A DNA stretch of 49,754 nucleotides, taken from the IMG/VR virus record IMGVR_UViG_3300027881_000019, positions 1 to 49,754 of that record; one strand, 5' to 3'. Each line of letters begins with the position of its first letter. Within the stretch, counting starts at the first letter, position 1. The notes below the pieces were generated by a model. It worked only from the letters and a program-made list of their open reading frames with translations, was not told where the DNA came from and made no database searches. The stretch comes from a virus. Position numbers and translations under genes: made by a program. This document shows, one piece after another, positions 22,626 to 32,405 of the stretch.

Positions 22626-22958
22626 TTAAAAAATAGGGTAAATGTTTCCCGAATAAGTTGTTGTCGTATCGCCATGAATAGTTACTATTCTATACGATCT
22701 GAAAATCTCTTTCGCGTCATTGGCTGCAGTGGTAAATCCAATTACTGCCCGCCCTCCGTTTTCAAAAGTGACGTCAATATCTCCAGCACCGGCGGTAATG
22801 ATAAGCGCGTTCATAGTCTCCCCGTTTGGTGGCGTGTAATCAGTATTAGAAGACAAATCAAGCCCTGTCGCTTTGGCATACTGCGTAGTACCATCTATCT
22901 GCGAACCAACCAACATTCTGTCTTTAAGCGGTAAATCATTAAATGTGCTTCCTCCCAT
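22626..22958 (-). CDS. Small beta-rich virion protein, 110 aa
   Basis: A 110-residue protein (AAAAGGAG upstream). Its end part, NALIITAGAGDIDVTFENGG followed by VIGFTTAANDAKEI, has the beta-sandwich look of small capsid- or tail-decorating proteins. It lies directly after the large tail protein. Function inferred from place only. Confidence 0.55.
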   Translation of the reverse strand: MGGSTFNDLPLKDRMLVGSQIDGTTQYAKATGLDLSSNTDYTPPNGETMNALIITAGAGDIDVTFENGGRAVIGFTTAANDAKEIFRSYRIVTIHGDTTTTYSGNIYPIF

Positions 22959-22979
22959 AATGTTCTCCTTTTCCTGTTT

Positions 22980-25900
22980 TTAAACTTCAACTTCCGGTGT
23001 TGCATCGGCTTCCTCAACAAATGTAAGTCCGCTGATTGTCGCCCCCGCCGAATTAAATTCCAAATCGCGTTCAATCGGTAATACAATAATTTCAGGACAA
23101 TGTATCTCAACATCTCCATCAGTTGGTATTGTTTTCTCCATAAGAACGGAAAAAACGGTTCCTATGATTCCATCTTTCAAATGTATCGCTTCAAATAACC
23201 GATAACCAGCCGAACCCGTTGCCGACACGCCGCTTTGCCTTACCTGCGCGTATGTGGATTCGTTTACGAGCCTCGATCCATCCGCAGATATCGTAACAAC
23301 CAAACCTTCGTCATCGTCAAATTCAACATAGGTTATCAACGTCTTGGCTTCAACAAATTGCTTTCGATCATAAGCTGCTGCAAAAGGTCGCGGCTTCCAT
23401 TTGGATACTATCTTTGCAGTTCCTTCAGTGTAGGTATCAATAAAATCAGAAACATCGCTGTATTTCATTAACCTATATACGTTCGTTCCTGAATTGTTGG
23501 TTTTATGAGAAAGCGCATAGGCGGTGATATTATCAATGGGAACGATCACCTGAGGCTCAAAAATCACATTTGATAACCCCGTAGGGATAGCAAATTCCCA
23601 CTTAAACCCGCCAAAGGAACGTCCGTCGCGTGCATAATGGTTTCCAATGCTTACATTTGTATCGATATCGCACTCAGAATCATTTGAATCGCCGTAACAC
23701 AGAAAATAAGAATCATTCCACCATGCGCCGGAAACCTTGTTTCTGGTATGCCAGTCGGTGACACTGCCGTCGGAATTCCTAAGAATTGAACTCGATACCC
23801 CCGGCCATAGCTCAGCTATTCTGAATTCATGCATCAACCTTACCTGTCCGCCCGATGTCAGATACGCCGGCCCGCTTTCAGAAAGAAAAAATACTGCGGG
23901 ATATCCGTTTTCAGGATCAACGCCAAATGCTATTGAATTCGGGAAAGCAACGCCGATGGAATGGCTTATCGGATACACTAAATTATCGAGTGTGCTGTTT
24001 GCCACTCTGAATACTTTACGTTCCTTGCAGAAATAAGAATCACCAAGAAACTCGAAGCCCCCGGTGTCGCGCTGCCCGTCGTCCGGATCACAAGTAATGT
24101 ACTCCTCCTCCAAATCAAAAAGAGAGGCGTACTTTTGAGGATATTGCGTATTGCTCGGCGAATTCGATGCAAACCAGTACCCCGGAAGATCTGGATTGCC
24201 GCCAATCCAAAGTCTTCCACCCGCCCAAAAACAAAACCTGCCTGAAGGCGGGGCGCTCATTCCAATCACTTCAATAACATTGGTTTCACCAACAAGCGTT
24301 GCATCGCTGGTGTTGTCTCGATATGTTTTCTGCTGATCGAGAGCTACATCAACAAGGTATCGATGAGAAAGCCCTTGCGCAACAGTCTGTGTGTCGGCCT
24401 GGAGTGTTCTGTATATTCGAACATGAGTTGCTCCTTTTGCCCGTGCAGCAGCAGAGGAAGGAATAACTATAAAGTTCCTGCAATAACCAGTTGAAGTACT
24501 GGTGTAGATAACTCTTCTATAGTCTTCGCTTTCAACGCCTTCGCATTCTCCGGGCATAAAGTTGTTAGTCGTTATGTATTCGTCTTCAGCCGGAAGAAGG
24601 GCAAAACTTTTTGCGGAATAAGTGTCTCCAGGAGTATTTACTACTACGGCATTCGTTGCGTCAGTAACACTGGTTACTTCATAATGCCTCGGTACGCCGT
24701 CAATTCTAAGATAGTCGCCTTCTTCGAGTTCGGTATCAAAGGCAGTCCCCGAACCGGTTAATGCCGTTCCTGATAATGATACAGTACCGGTCAGTAGTTC
24801 TTCATCAGCTCCGATGATTTGCTGACTATTCACGGTTTCCCATGACTGGTAAATAAAATCGTCTATATCGGCAAGTACGGCATAGTCATCGGTTCTGCGA
24901 ATAAAAGTATAAGTATACGAGAAATATTTCCCGGTAACCATTCCAATTGAGAAAGCAGTCCAGGTAATTCCATCGTCAGAATAATAAACATCGGTGTTAT
25001 AAGCCGATCCGCTATATCCGCAAACCAAATACAAGTCGTTGAGAAACATGAATAATTCGAAGCCGTACCGGGCGGTCCAATCGGCGCTGCCCTGAACAAG
25101 TGTCCAGGTAATTCCATCAGTTGATTGATAGACGTCGTTTTTAGGTGTGGCAACATCAAGTCCACCAACAATCCACATATAATCATCATAAACACATGCG
25201 GCATGGTAAGTACGGGTTCCAATTCCGGCGTCAGCAGCAACCTCCGTCCAGGTAGCACCATCAGTACTACTGTAAATATTGGTTCCCGTGCCACCTTGGA
25301 TCCAAATCTTTGAATCGTACACGATGCAAATGTGTTTTCCTCGTGCGGTAAAACCTGAATCCTGACTTACCTCGGTCCAGGTAATTCCGTCAGTAGAATT
25401 CCATACATCCGACATGGGAGTACCGTCAGCTTCCTCTCCACCAACTATCCACAGCTTGCTGTCATATTCAACAATACCATAATTTTTCCTCACATCCCAG
25501 TCGGCATCAAAACCCGATTTAACCCAATTTACTCCATCTTCGGTAAAATAAATGTCCTGAAAACAACTGGTTCCGTCAGTGCCTCCAAAAAACCACAATT
25601 TTTCATCAAACACGATAAGTTTGAATCCATACCGCAAAGGCATCGTAATAGGTTCGTAAACCTGCTCGCCGTCCTCAGTAACGAGTTCGCCGCCTTCAAT
25701 TGTTTGGTCGAGTACGGCAACCACTTCTGTGGTCCATCGGTTTCCGTCAGAAGAGTGAATAACAGAATTAAGCGCTCCGGTATCATTTAAGCCGCCAACT
25801 ATCCAGATTTCATTGTTCCATACCACGCCACCATAATACGCTCTTCCACCCCATAATCCAGAGTCTTCGGCTGAGGGCACGGTGTAAATGTTCTGAATTT

Positions 25901-26423
25901 GAGGAGAAATGTCGATTCCCATTTCCCGCACAACCCATGCACCGTCTATATATTCAAGTATCTTATTTTTTGTTCGATAAGCAGAAGTATTGTTGGTTTG
26001 GAATTCTTTTTCAATCGCTAAGTAAATATCACCGTGCAGTTTTTTGAAAGTTACATGAATTTCAGTTGCGTTAAATTTTCCCAGATCCAAAACAGTGCGG
26101 AGGCCGTCGGAAATATTCCATACCTCAATGCCGTGCCTTGTCGGGTCACCTATATTGTAATGCCAGACAATTATGAAGAGATTGCCATCTTTTTCGATAG
26201 TAACGTATTCCGGCCTGAAATAAGTATGAACGCTGCCGTATCCAAGTGCTCCGGTTTCAAGCATTTCTTCGGTAATACCATTTCGCGGCTTTACCGATAT
26301 ACCTGGAAATGAATTTGAAAGCTGTTGTGAAAAGTGCTGTAATAGCTTTTTAGGAGAATCGAACGTATTTATTCCGTATCTTGGCTCCTCAAGTTCATAA
26401 GGTATATTACGTTCTTTTGCCAC
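22980..26423 (-). CDS. Large tail protein with Kelch-like propeller insert, 1147 aa
   Basis: A GTG-started protein of 1147 residues, the largest in the window. The start (IPYELEEPRYGINTFDSPKKLLQH) and the C-terminal half, with long beta regions and RVYRTLQ-type strands, resemble podovirus tail hub or stabilisation proteins. Residues about 190-490 hold six or more units of 45-55 residues with W-x-V-GG and DVYxSxDGxxWT, the signature of a Kelch or BNR-type beta-propeller, probably an adhesin inserted into the hub. It overlaps the protease gene by 17 bases. Confidence 0.7.
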   Translation of the reverse strand: MAKERNIPYELEEPRYGINTFDSPKKLLQHFSQQLSNSFPGISVKPRNGITEEMLETGALGYGSVHTYFRPEYVTIEKDGNLFIIVWHYNIGDPTRHGIEVWNISDGLRTVLDLGKFNATEIHVTFKKLHGDIYLAIEKEFQTNNTSAYRTKNKILEYIDGAWVVREMGIDISPQIQNIYTVPSAEDSGLWGGRAYYGGVVWNNEIWIVGGLNDTGALNSVIHSSDGNRWTTEVVAVLDQTIEGGELVTEDGEQVYEPITMPLRYGFKLIVFDEKLWFFGGTDGTSCFQDIYFTEDGVNWVKSGFDADWDVRKNYGIVEYDSKLWIVGGEEADGTPMSDVWNSTDGITWTEVSQDSGFTARGKHICIVYDSKIWIQGGTGTNIYSSTDGATWTEVAADAGIGTRTYHAACVYDDYMWIVGGLDVATPKNDVYQSTDGITWTLVQGSADWTARYGFELFMFLNDLYLVCGYSGSAYNTDVYYSDDGITWTAFSIGMVTGKYFSYTYTFIRRTDDYAVLADIDDFIYQSWETVNSQQIIGADEELLTGTVSLSGTALTGSGTAFDTELEEGDYLRIDGVPRHYEVTSVTDATNAVVVNTPGDTYSAKSFALLPAEDEYITTNNFMPGECEGVESEDYRRVIYTSTSTGYCRNFIVIPSSAAARAKGATHVRIYRTLQADTQTVAQGLSHRYLVDVALDQQKTYRDNTSDATLVGETNVIEVIGMSAPPSGRFCFWAGGRLWIGGNPDLPGYWFASNSPSNTQYPQKYASLFDLEEEYITCDPDDGQRDTGGFEFLGDSYFCKERKVFRVANSTLDNLVYPISHSIGVAFPNSIAFGVDPENGYPAVFFLSESGPAYLTSGGQVRLMHEFRIAELWPGVSSSILRNSDGSVTDWHTRNKVSGAWWNDSYFLCYGDSNDSECDIDTNVSIGNHYARDGRSFGGFKWEFAIPTGLSNVIFEPQVIVPIDNITAYALSHKTNNSGTNVYRLMKYSDVSDFIDTYTEGTAKIVSKWKPRPFAAAYDRKQFVEAKTLITYVEFDDDEGLVVTISADGSRLVNESTYAQVRQSGVSATGSAGYRLFEAIHLKDGIIGTVFSVLMEKTIPTDGDVEIHCPEIIVLPIERDLEFNSAGATISGLTFVEEADATPEVEV

Positions 26424-26997
26424 TTAATGCCGCCAGTCTTTTTGTCCTGAACCACGAATCGTGTGTTTTCGTTCTAACGTATTTTTCCATATCAACAAAA
26501 GTATCGGCCAGCACATCCGTCCATATTTCCATTTTTAACGTCTTGAAATTTGTTAGTGGAATTAAGGTAAGTGCAAAAACAACAACCATAAAAGGCATTA
26601 AAAATAAACACAATGAAATCGCAATTGTGCATAGTGTAAAATAAAGAGAATTTAAAAACGGGTGTTTAAAATGAATGTGGCAAAGTTCGTGAACTATCGC
26701 AACCCCGTAACCGGTTTCTTGCTTCGTTGCAATATACGGATTAAAAATACCGACACATCTAAATGGTTTGCCATGGTATATATCAGGTTCTTTTATGTTT
26801 AACATTTTAGAGGTTTCACGTGAAACACCAGTATTGTACCTTATACTTCTATCGAGTTCGTAAGGATCGATCGGCAACCAATAAAATGGAATGCATATCA
26901 ACGGAAACAACCATGCAAAATTACCAAAATAACTGCAAATCAATGATACCAAAGTCATAAAGAACAATGGAATTAAAGCTTTACTCAAGCCAAGCAT
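26407..26997 (-). CDS. Membrane M48-like zinc metalloprotease
   Basis: A 196-residue protein from ATG 26997. Two hydrophobic helices at the N-terminus (about residues 7-40), HELCH at 103-107 (HExxH zinc motif), another hydrophobic pair after it, and a downstream EIWTDVLAD motif that fits the third zinc ligand of M48 peptidases. This is the layout of HtpX or BlaR-type membrane proteases, though shorter than the 290-residue HtpX. It overlaps genes on both sides within the head-tail operon. Possible roles are maturation of leader-bearing virion proteins or action on a host membrane protein; both are inference. Confidence 0.7.
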   Translation of the reverse strand: MLGLSKALIPLFFMTLVSLICSYFGNFAWLFPLICIPFYWLPIDPYELDRSIRYNTGVSRETSKMLNIKEPDIYHGKPFRCVGIFNPYIATKQETGYGVAIVHELCHIHFKHPFLNSLYFTLCTIAISLCLFLMPFMVVVFALTLIPLTNFKTLKMEIWTDVLADTFVDMEKYVRTKTHDSWFRTKRLAALSGKRT

Positions 26998-27859
26998 CTG
27001 TATCTCCCATAAAATCACTGTGTTTTGCGTATGGATAGTCGCTGCAGTTTTCAAGTCCGGCCATTGGTCGCGGTACCGGCCTGGCCTGGCCTGATGTAGG
27101 AGTAAATTGTTCATCTTTTAACAAACCGAGATCAAATTCAAACTCGTTTCTGAACGCTGCCCGCTCTTCTGAATTAATCTTACTGGCAAGACCACTCAAT
27201 CCTGCAATCAACGCTTCTTCGTATTCGTCGCTGACCGGTATTTCATCCGACGATGCAGTCAGTCCGGTGAATTTTGCCATGTATTTCAACATTATGTAAA
27301 CATCTGTGAGGTACCCGGTTGTTGAATCCGATATGCTCGTTGTCCTGGTGTGAAGAAAATTCAACGTAGTTGTTACTGCTGCCGCATCGTGTTCACCGAT
27401 TATAATCGCATCTCCGGAATACGTGCCGTCGGTGAGAACCAAAAGAGATTTTTCCCACTGGTTTTCGACCGCGTCGTCGTCATTAATGACGACACTGCCG
27501 GCACCTCCGGACGACAACGTAAATTCATCAACATCATCGTCATCGGTTTCCACTGCGGTATCGAGCTTTATTTTGCCGTTAACAATATCATATCCGACAT
27601 CAACAAGCGGCTTAACCTCTGAAAAATCGGGATAATGAAGCGCCACCATACTCCGATAATCGGTAGGGATAGTAATCCAGTAGTCGTTATCAACAATCAC
27701 CCCAACTTCTTTTCTCTGGTCAAGCGAGATAAGCCCCTCGACCTCAAGCCGCCGAAGCAATATGTTCATGAGCCAGCACCAACCCATAGGACCGGTGTAA
27801 TCACGGCCCTGTCGTAACCCCATGGGAATATAGCGCTCAACAAAAACAGAAAGAATCAT
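26981..27859 (-). CDS. Head-tail connector-type protein, 292 aa
   Basis: A 292-residue protein in the place of a P22 gp4-like head-completion or adaptor gene. The first 70 residues are helical (MGWCWLMNILLRRLEVEGLI), a beta-rich insert follows with an acidic run DDDDVDEF, and a helical region near residue 200 holds PVSDEYEEALIAGLSGLASK, similar to the helical core of such adaptors. Overlaps both neighbours by four or more bases. Confidence 0.58.
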   Translation of the reverse strand: MILSVFVERYIPMGLRQGRDYTGPMGWCWLMNILLRRLEVEGLISLDQRKEVGVIVDNDYWITIPTDYRSMVALHYPDFSEVKPLVDVGYDIVNGKIKLDTAVETDDDDVDEFTLSSGGAGSVVINDDDAVENQWEKSLLVLTDGTYSGDAIIIGEHDAAAVTTTLNFLHTRTTSISDSTTGYLTDVYIMLKYMAKFTGLTASSDEIPVSDEYEEALIAGLSGLASKINSEERAAFRNEFEFDLGLLKDEQFTPTSGQARPVPRPMAGLENCSDYPYAKHSDFMGDTDAWLE

Positions 27860-28446
27860 TTGACAGCCTTCGGTCGCCCTTTGGTGTTTTTACCTTGTTC
27901 CAACTGATCGATCTTTCTCTTCATAACTTCAATAACGGCATTTTGGTCTGTAATCATTTTATCCAGCCGTTTATTGGATGCAACGAGTGCGGTGTTTTCC
28001 CCAGTCATAAGAGCTATTTCTTTTGACCGGTCGTTATATGTTTTCTTTCCGGTGATAAATTCCTCAGTAGCTTCAATCACAAATTCATCATTCGTGTCCA
28101 ACGTCCACTCAAAACGGATTTTCGTCAAAATTTCACCGTTGTCATCTGTCAAAATTTCACCGTCATCATCTGTTCCAACCGACATCGCCACTTTGTCGTA
28201 TTTCCAAGAATACAGCTTCTCCCACTTAATAGCTCCGTTCGGCTTCGGCACCTGAATGTCAACGGACTTGCTACGGTAATATCGATACCTATCGGGATTC
28301 CCTGTTGCCATTAATTGGCCGTGAGCTGGTTCGACAATCGCAACTTGAAAGCCATTTGGATCACAATACCAGGGAACAAACTTACCTTCCCACTGTAATT
28401 GACGTGGCGGTTTACCGTCATACCGTATAATCATAACTTTATTCAT
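27856..28446 (-). CDS. Unknown virion-operon protein, 196 aa
   Basis: A 196-residue protein with a beta-rich first two-thirds and a coiled, basic C-terminus (RLDKMITDQNAVIEVMKRK, then GRPKAVK). It holds an exact small duplication: DDGEILT DDNGEILT at about residues 93-107. ATGA overlaps at both ends. Function unknown. Confidence 0.58.
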   Translation of the reverse strand: MNKVMIIRYDGKPPRQLQWEGKFVPWYCDPNGFQVAIVEPAHGQLMATGNPDRYRYYRSKSVDIQVPKPNGAIKWEKLYSWKYDKVAMSVGTDDDGEILTDDNGEILTKIRFEWTLDTNDEFVIEATEEFITGKKTYNDRSKEIALMTGENTALVASNKRLDKMITDQNAVIEVMKRKIDQLEQGKNTKGRPKAVK

Positions 28447-28715
28447 TGTTTTTCCGGTCCTTTCTCTTGTGCAAGTGCAATTGCTTGCTTAATCTGTTCT
28501 GGCGTTAAATCATAAGTGGTTGCTGTCTTTTTCTCCTGAAGCATAGTGTCCAACCAGTATTGACAATCCTGGATAGCTCCTCCGATAGAACTCGCATCTT
28601 TTTCAAGCTCCTTAATATTGTTTTCAGCAGATTTTAACTGCAGCATTTTATCACACATCAGCTCTTTTAGCATAGCAATGCGCTGTTTAATGGCTACCTT
28701 ACGGTCTTCTGTCAT
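28443..28715 (-). CDS. Coiled-coil protein, 90 aa
   Basis: A 90-residue almost entirely helical protein (residues 1-50 form a coiled coil with KELMCDKMLQLKSAENNIKELEK), ending in LTPEQIKQAIALAQEKG. It begins the sub-operon after the terminator at 28739. Probably a small structural or chaperone protein. Confidence 0.55.
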   Translation of the reverse strand: MTEDRKVAIKQRIAMLKELMCDKMLQLKSAENNIKELEKDASSIGGAIQDCQYWLDTMLQEKKTATTYDLTPEQIKQAIALAQEKGPEKQ

Positions 28716-28738
28716 CCTTTTAATCCCTTCTAAGAAAT

Positions 28739-28764
28739 ACCGCCCCCGAAAGGGCGGTTTTTTT
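28739..28764. terminator. Intrinsic terminator between virion sub-operons
   Basis: ACCGCCC (28739-28745) and GGGCGGT (28752-28758) with a six-base loop, followed on the plus strand by seven T. On the minus strand, which carries the genes, the stem is followed by ATTTCTT, a weaker U-tract. Partial termination would favour capsid over downstream tail expression. Confidence 0.75.
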
Positions 28765-28773
28765 ATTTATACA

Positions 28774-29739
28774 TTATGTTGCTGAAACCTGACCGGCTCC
28801 CCACCCCAATAAATAAAACGTTCCATCAGGGGTTTTTACCCGGAAGGCTGCTTTTGCATCAGTGGCGCCTATAGTGATACCGCCGTCTTCAAACGTATAT
28901 GGGCCTAGGGCGTCGGCATCAGTTGACCGCCCGACAATAGTACCAAAATTTATGATATTAGCCATTCCATAAGTACTGTCATCAGAAATTCTGATATGTG
29001 CTGAATTAGTACAACCGAGAACAGAAGAAGCATTATTGGTAATAAGATTCAGGCATTGCACAGTTCCACCACTTAAGGTTAGGCCCGCAACTGTATGAAA
29101 ATCAATCCTGGCTCCTTCACCGGTGCCGACAATGCTTCCACCCGCACCAACCTCTGCGGTTAAGTGAGCGCCACGCAAAGCGTTTGCGCCACCAGTTGTA
29201 ATGCCATATGCTCGAATACCTTCACCGCTACCGGCGGAAGCGTGTGTCAGTGTAATGCGCCCATAAAATGCCCGAAAGTCGCCGGTTCCACTATTGCTCC
29301 CGCGAACATTCGTAAGACTTTTCGCTGCAGTGTAAGCGGTTGCATCAGTAGTTTCCGAGCTTGCAAGCAATTTACGCCAATCACTTGCACCGGTTCCACC
29401 CTTAATCCAGATCTGAAGATCGGTCACAACCGTGGATGTAATTTCCAGTTGAATCGCAATCGATCCAGTCGGGAGACTGGCATAATCAGTATCGGCAACA
29501 GGGGTGGTTCGGCAGAAAATAACCGAAATACCCTTTGGCCCACAAATAGAATCATCCGCGTAAACAAACGGAAAATCGATTGTCCCTAGAATGTTTGTAA
29601 ACTTTGTAGTACCAACAAGTCCGGCCATGATTTTATGAGCATTTCCACCTCCGAAATTAAGATGCGCCGGAACGACAACTTTATCCTGCGCGGCTGTGAA
29701 ACAAGCCATACAGAACAGACCAAAAATTGTTTTAAACAT
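28774..29739 (-). CDS. Capsid-adjacent virion protein with signal-like leader, 321 aa
   Basis: A 321-residue protein with a Sec-like start (MFKTIFGLFCMACFTAAQ) that resembles the capsid protein's leader. The rest is beta- and glycine-rich with alternating Thr/Ala/Gly (LTAEVGAGGSIVGTGEG), a pattern of decoration or fibre proteins. AAGGAG precedes the ATG. It follows the capsid gene, so it may be a head decoration. Function inferred from place and composition. Confidence 0.6.
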   Translation of the reverse strand: MFKTIFGLFCMACFTAAQDKVVVPAHLNFGGGNAHKIMAGLVGTTKFTNILGTIDFPFVYADDSICGPKGISVIFCRTTPVADTDYASLPTGSIAIQLEITSTVVTDLQIWIKGGTGASDWRKLLASSETTDATAYTAAKSLTNVRGSNSGTGDFRAFYGRITLTHASAGSGEGIRAYGITTGGANALRGAHLTAEVGAGGSIVGTGEGARIDFHTVAGLTLSGGTVQCLNLITNNASSVLGCTNSAHIRISDDSTYGMANIINFGTIVGRSTDADALGPYTFEDGGITIGATDAKAAFRVKTPDGTFYLLGWGAGQVSAT

Positions 29740-29770
29740 TGTTTTCTCCTTTTAGTTAAAATTATAAGAC

Positions 29771-31090
29771 TTATGAGCCAATTCCGGGTTCGTAAAATGC
29801 CGCAACCAAAGAAGCTCTGTTTTCACAAGCACTTGCATCGGTACGACCGTCTTTTGCATACCATTCCGAACGAACGAAACCATTCATGATATGGGCGCTA
29901 ACTTCCCAACCCTTACCATGGTCGTATTCTTTTTCAGTTGTCCATAAACTGGTATCATATCCCTCAAGCAATGCACCGGCACCAAGATAAAGAACCATCC
30001 CGTAAGAAGAAGTCGTCGTGTATCCTCTGGGATCGACTCCTGCAGTAACGGGGCCAAAATCAGGACGGACGGTTGTTGCATTGTAAGCTGGACGGTATTT
30101 CTTCAAATTGGGCCACGAGAAATAAATAACGTCATCCAGTTCAATCGCATAGTTATCGTTGAAAAGTGGGTTACCTTGTCCTCTTGGCATAGCATACTGA
30201 TTGTATGTAGCAAGCAAAGACTTTATTCTCCACATAATGTCCGGGTCCGCTGCTGCAATTGTCTTCCAACGTTTTCCGCCAATCCCGACCGGCTCCCAAG
30301 GAATTGTATCAATATGCGCCCGTATTTTTTCATGAAAAGTAAGAGTAAACTTATCGGCGTCGGCGGCATCAATACCATTTACCGCGTTGTTAACCGTACT
30401 ATTCCATGTTGCGGGAGTCGTATTGTACGTAATGTGACCGGTATCGGGAGTGAACCAGTTTTTCCCCATAAGAGGGATTGCCGCACCGGCTCCGCTACCA
30501 ACTCCGAGACTCGCACCGAGTCCGCCGGTTGCCGCTGTTTTAAGAACTGAGGGTGATGCACCTTGAAGAAGTGCTGGAATAGCTTGAAACTCAAGTTCTT
30601 CACGCATGAATTCCATAGCCTGCTGTTTAGTTTTTGCAGGCAGGTCGGGAATTGTTTTCTTTACCCGGTGCTGACTCATTTTCCCAACAACCTGATATGC
30701 CGGGCTATCAATTTGGTTGACCCTGAATTCCTGGTTTTTGAACTGCAGAAACCCGCCAGCCGCAACCGGGTGATCACCATAAGTTACAAGGCCGGTAACT
30801 GATTCCAGCATTGTGTCGCGCATCATATCGCCTTCAGCGATCTGTTTTCGTCGTATTACCGGATTAAGATCATAACCCGGAAACGCTTCTTTTTCGTTTA
30901 CTCCGCCTGATGTGCTGGAAAGATCGGCAATAAGCGAACGCGTCCGCATACCATAATAAAGCTGTTTATCCGTTTCGTACGTGGTCTGTTCGTCATATGT
31001 TCCACCAACGGGATCGAATCGGCCTACACCGGCAACAAACAGCGCGGTACAAAATAGCCCGAGAATGCTTGTGATAGTTTTTGAAAACAT
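29771..31090 (-). CDS. Major capsid protein (N4 gp56-like) with signal-like leader
   Basis: A 439-residue protein directly after the scaffold gene. From about residue 45 (YYGMRTRSLIADLSS) it follows the pattern of N4 gp56 / Phage_capsid_3-type coat proteins, with a helical segment ELEFQAIPALLQGAS and a C-terminal beta core ending ASLVAAFYEPGIGS. It begins, after an AGGAGG site, with a hydrophobic stretch (MFSKTITSILGLFCTALFVAG) that looks like a signal peptide. The leader is probably removed in maturation or masks a membrane step. Confidence 0.72.
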   Translation of the reverse strand: MFSKTITSILGLFCTALFVAGVGRFDPVGGTYDEQTTYETDKQLYYGMRTRSLIADLSSTSGGVNEKEAFPGYDLNPVIRRKQIAEGDMMRDTMLESVTGLVTYGDHPVAAGGFLQFKNQEFRVNQIDSPAYQVVGKMSQHRVKKTIPDLPAKTKQQAMEFMREELEFQAIPALLQGASPSVLKTAATGGLGASLGVGSGAGAAIPLMGKNWFTPDTGHITYNTTPATWNSTVNNAVNGIDAADADKFTLTFHEKIRAHIDTIPWEPVGIGGKRWKTIAAADPDIMWRIKSLLATYNQYAMPRGQGNPLFNDNYAIELDDVIYFSWPNLKKYRPAYNATTVRPDFGPVTAGVDPRGYTTTSSYGMVLYLGAGALLEGYDTSLWTTEKEYDHGKGWEVSAHIMNGFVRSEWYAKDGRTDASACENRASLVAAFYEPGIGS

Positions 31091-31102
31091 TGAATCCTCC
31101 TG

Positions 31103-32392
31103 TTATTCTTCTTTTGTTTTTCTCCTTTTTCCCGCCGCAAGTCCTTCTTCGTGGATTTTTTGAAGCTCATACATCATTTTTCTGTCTCGTCTGCTGTCGG
31201 CATCGGCAGCAAGCCTCTCCCACGTAGTGGTTTTTCCAGAGGCAATTTCCGAGACTAATGATGCACGATCGTATCCGCCCGATCCTGTCGAGACAGATGA
31301 GCCGGATTTTTTATCCGGGTTAATCGTTCGAGCTTGCTTAGCCGCAAGTCGCACTTGTTCGAGAAATTCTTTTTTTCCACTTTGTTTTATTTTTTTGTCA
31401 CGGTCTTTCGACCAACCTTTTTCATCAGCTATTTCACGCAAGAGCCGATCCGGTCCTTTTGCCACGATTTGCTTTAACGTATAATGCATTTTCTTGAAAA
31501 TATCAAACATCCCGCCTTCGCCATGTAATTTGTGCCAATCGGAATGGCTCTCATTTATTTTCGAAAGGTCTTTTTCCTTAATTCCGATGCGCGGTTCTTT
31601 TTCCACCATTTTCTGTACAACGTTTAATGCCTCTTCCTTCAATTTTGATATTCTTGCATTGTTTTCGGAGATCGAACGCTCGACCGCGATTACTTGTTCA
31701 CCCTTCGACGCCATTAATTCATTAACCGCCACCTCAAAAGCATCGGGATCATCAACAAGTCCGATAAGCTTTGAGGCTTCGGTCTTTGTAACAACGGGAA
31801 GATCGTCGGCAACATATTTTTTCCCGGTTTTTACTTCTTCTATCCGTGCCGCGATTGTCGGATCTTTGTAAAGATCTGAAATGACGGTGTTTAATTCCGA
31901 AACTTTTGTGTTTGCTTCGGCTATTTTTTCAATCGCTGAATTATCTTCGCTACCTGCAAAAATATCAACAATTTTCTCTTGCAGCTTTTCATCAAAACTT
32001 GAAAAATCTTCCTTACTAATCCCGCTTTTTTCAAAGAACGCTTCAGCATTAAATTCCTTGTCGTCTTCGGTTTTATCTTTATCGGCTTCCGTAGTCTCCT
32101 CTTCAGAAACCTCTTTCTTTTCCGGTTTTTTTTCTTTCTCCAGCTCCTCCACCACATCCTTCGGGATGAAGATGTCTTCTCCGCTATCCATTACAAGTCT
32201 GTCAATGGCAACCTTTGTGCTAAACATTTCACGATCGATCTTCTTGATCGGTCGCTGCTCCGGGTTTACATCTTTCGACCCGACATAGTTTTCAAAAGAA
32301 TCATCTGTAACGACTTCTTCAACAACTTCTCTTCCCTCGGTTCCGGGTTCGGCAGTTACCGTGGTTTCTTCATCTGCAAGTTCAATTTTCAT
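31103..32392 (-). CDS. Scaffolding protein, 429 aa
   Basis: A 429-residue very charged, helical protein between portal and capsid, the standard place for a scaffold. The N-terminal third is strongly acidic (KKEVSEEETTEADKDKTEDD), the middle is coiled and the C-terminus basic (KRRKTKEE), a typical split for scaffolds that bind coat protein by a basic end. GAAGGG precedes the ATG. Confidence 0.76.
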   Translation of the reverse strand: MKIELADEETTVTAEPGTEGREVVEEVVTDDSFENYVGSKDVNPEQRPIKKIDREMFSTKVAIDRLVMDSGEDIFIPKDVVEELEKEKKPEKKEVSEEETTEADKDKTEDDKEFNAEAFFEKSGISKEDFSSFDEKLQEKIVDIFAGSEDNSAIEKIAEANTKVSELNTVISDLYKDPTIAARIEEVKTGKKYVADDLPVVTKTEASKLIGLVDDPDAFEVAVNELMASKGEQVIAVERSISENNARISKLKEEALNVVQKMVEKEPRIGIKEKDLSKINESHSDWHKLHGEGGMFDIFKKMHYTLKQIVAKGPDRLLREIADEKGWSKDRDKKIKQSGKKEFLEQVRLAAKQARTINPDKKSGSSVSTGSGGYDRASLVSEIASGKTTTWERLAADADSRRDRKMMYELQKIHEEGLAAGKRRKTKEE

Positions 32393-32405
32393 CCCTTATC
32401 CCTTC

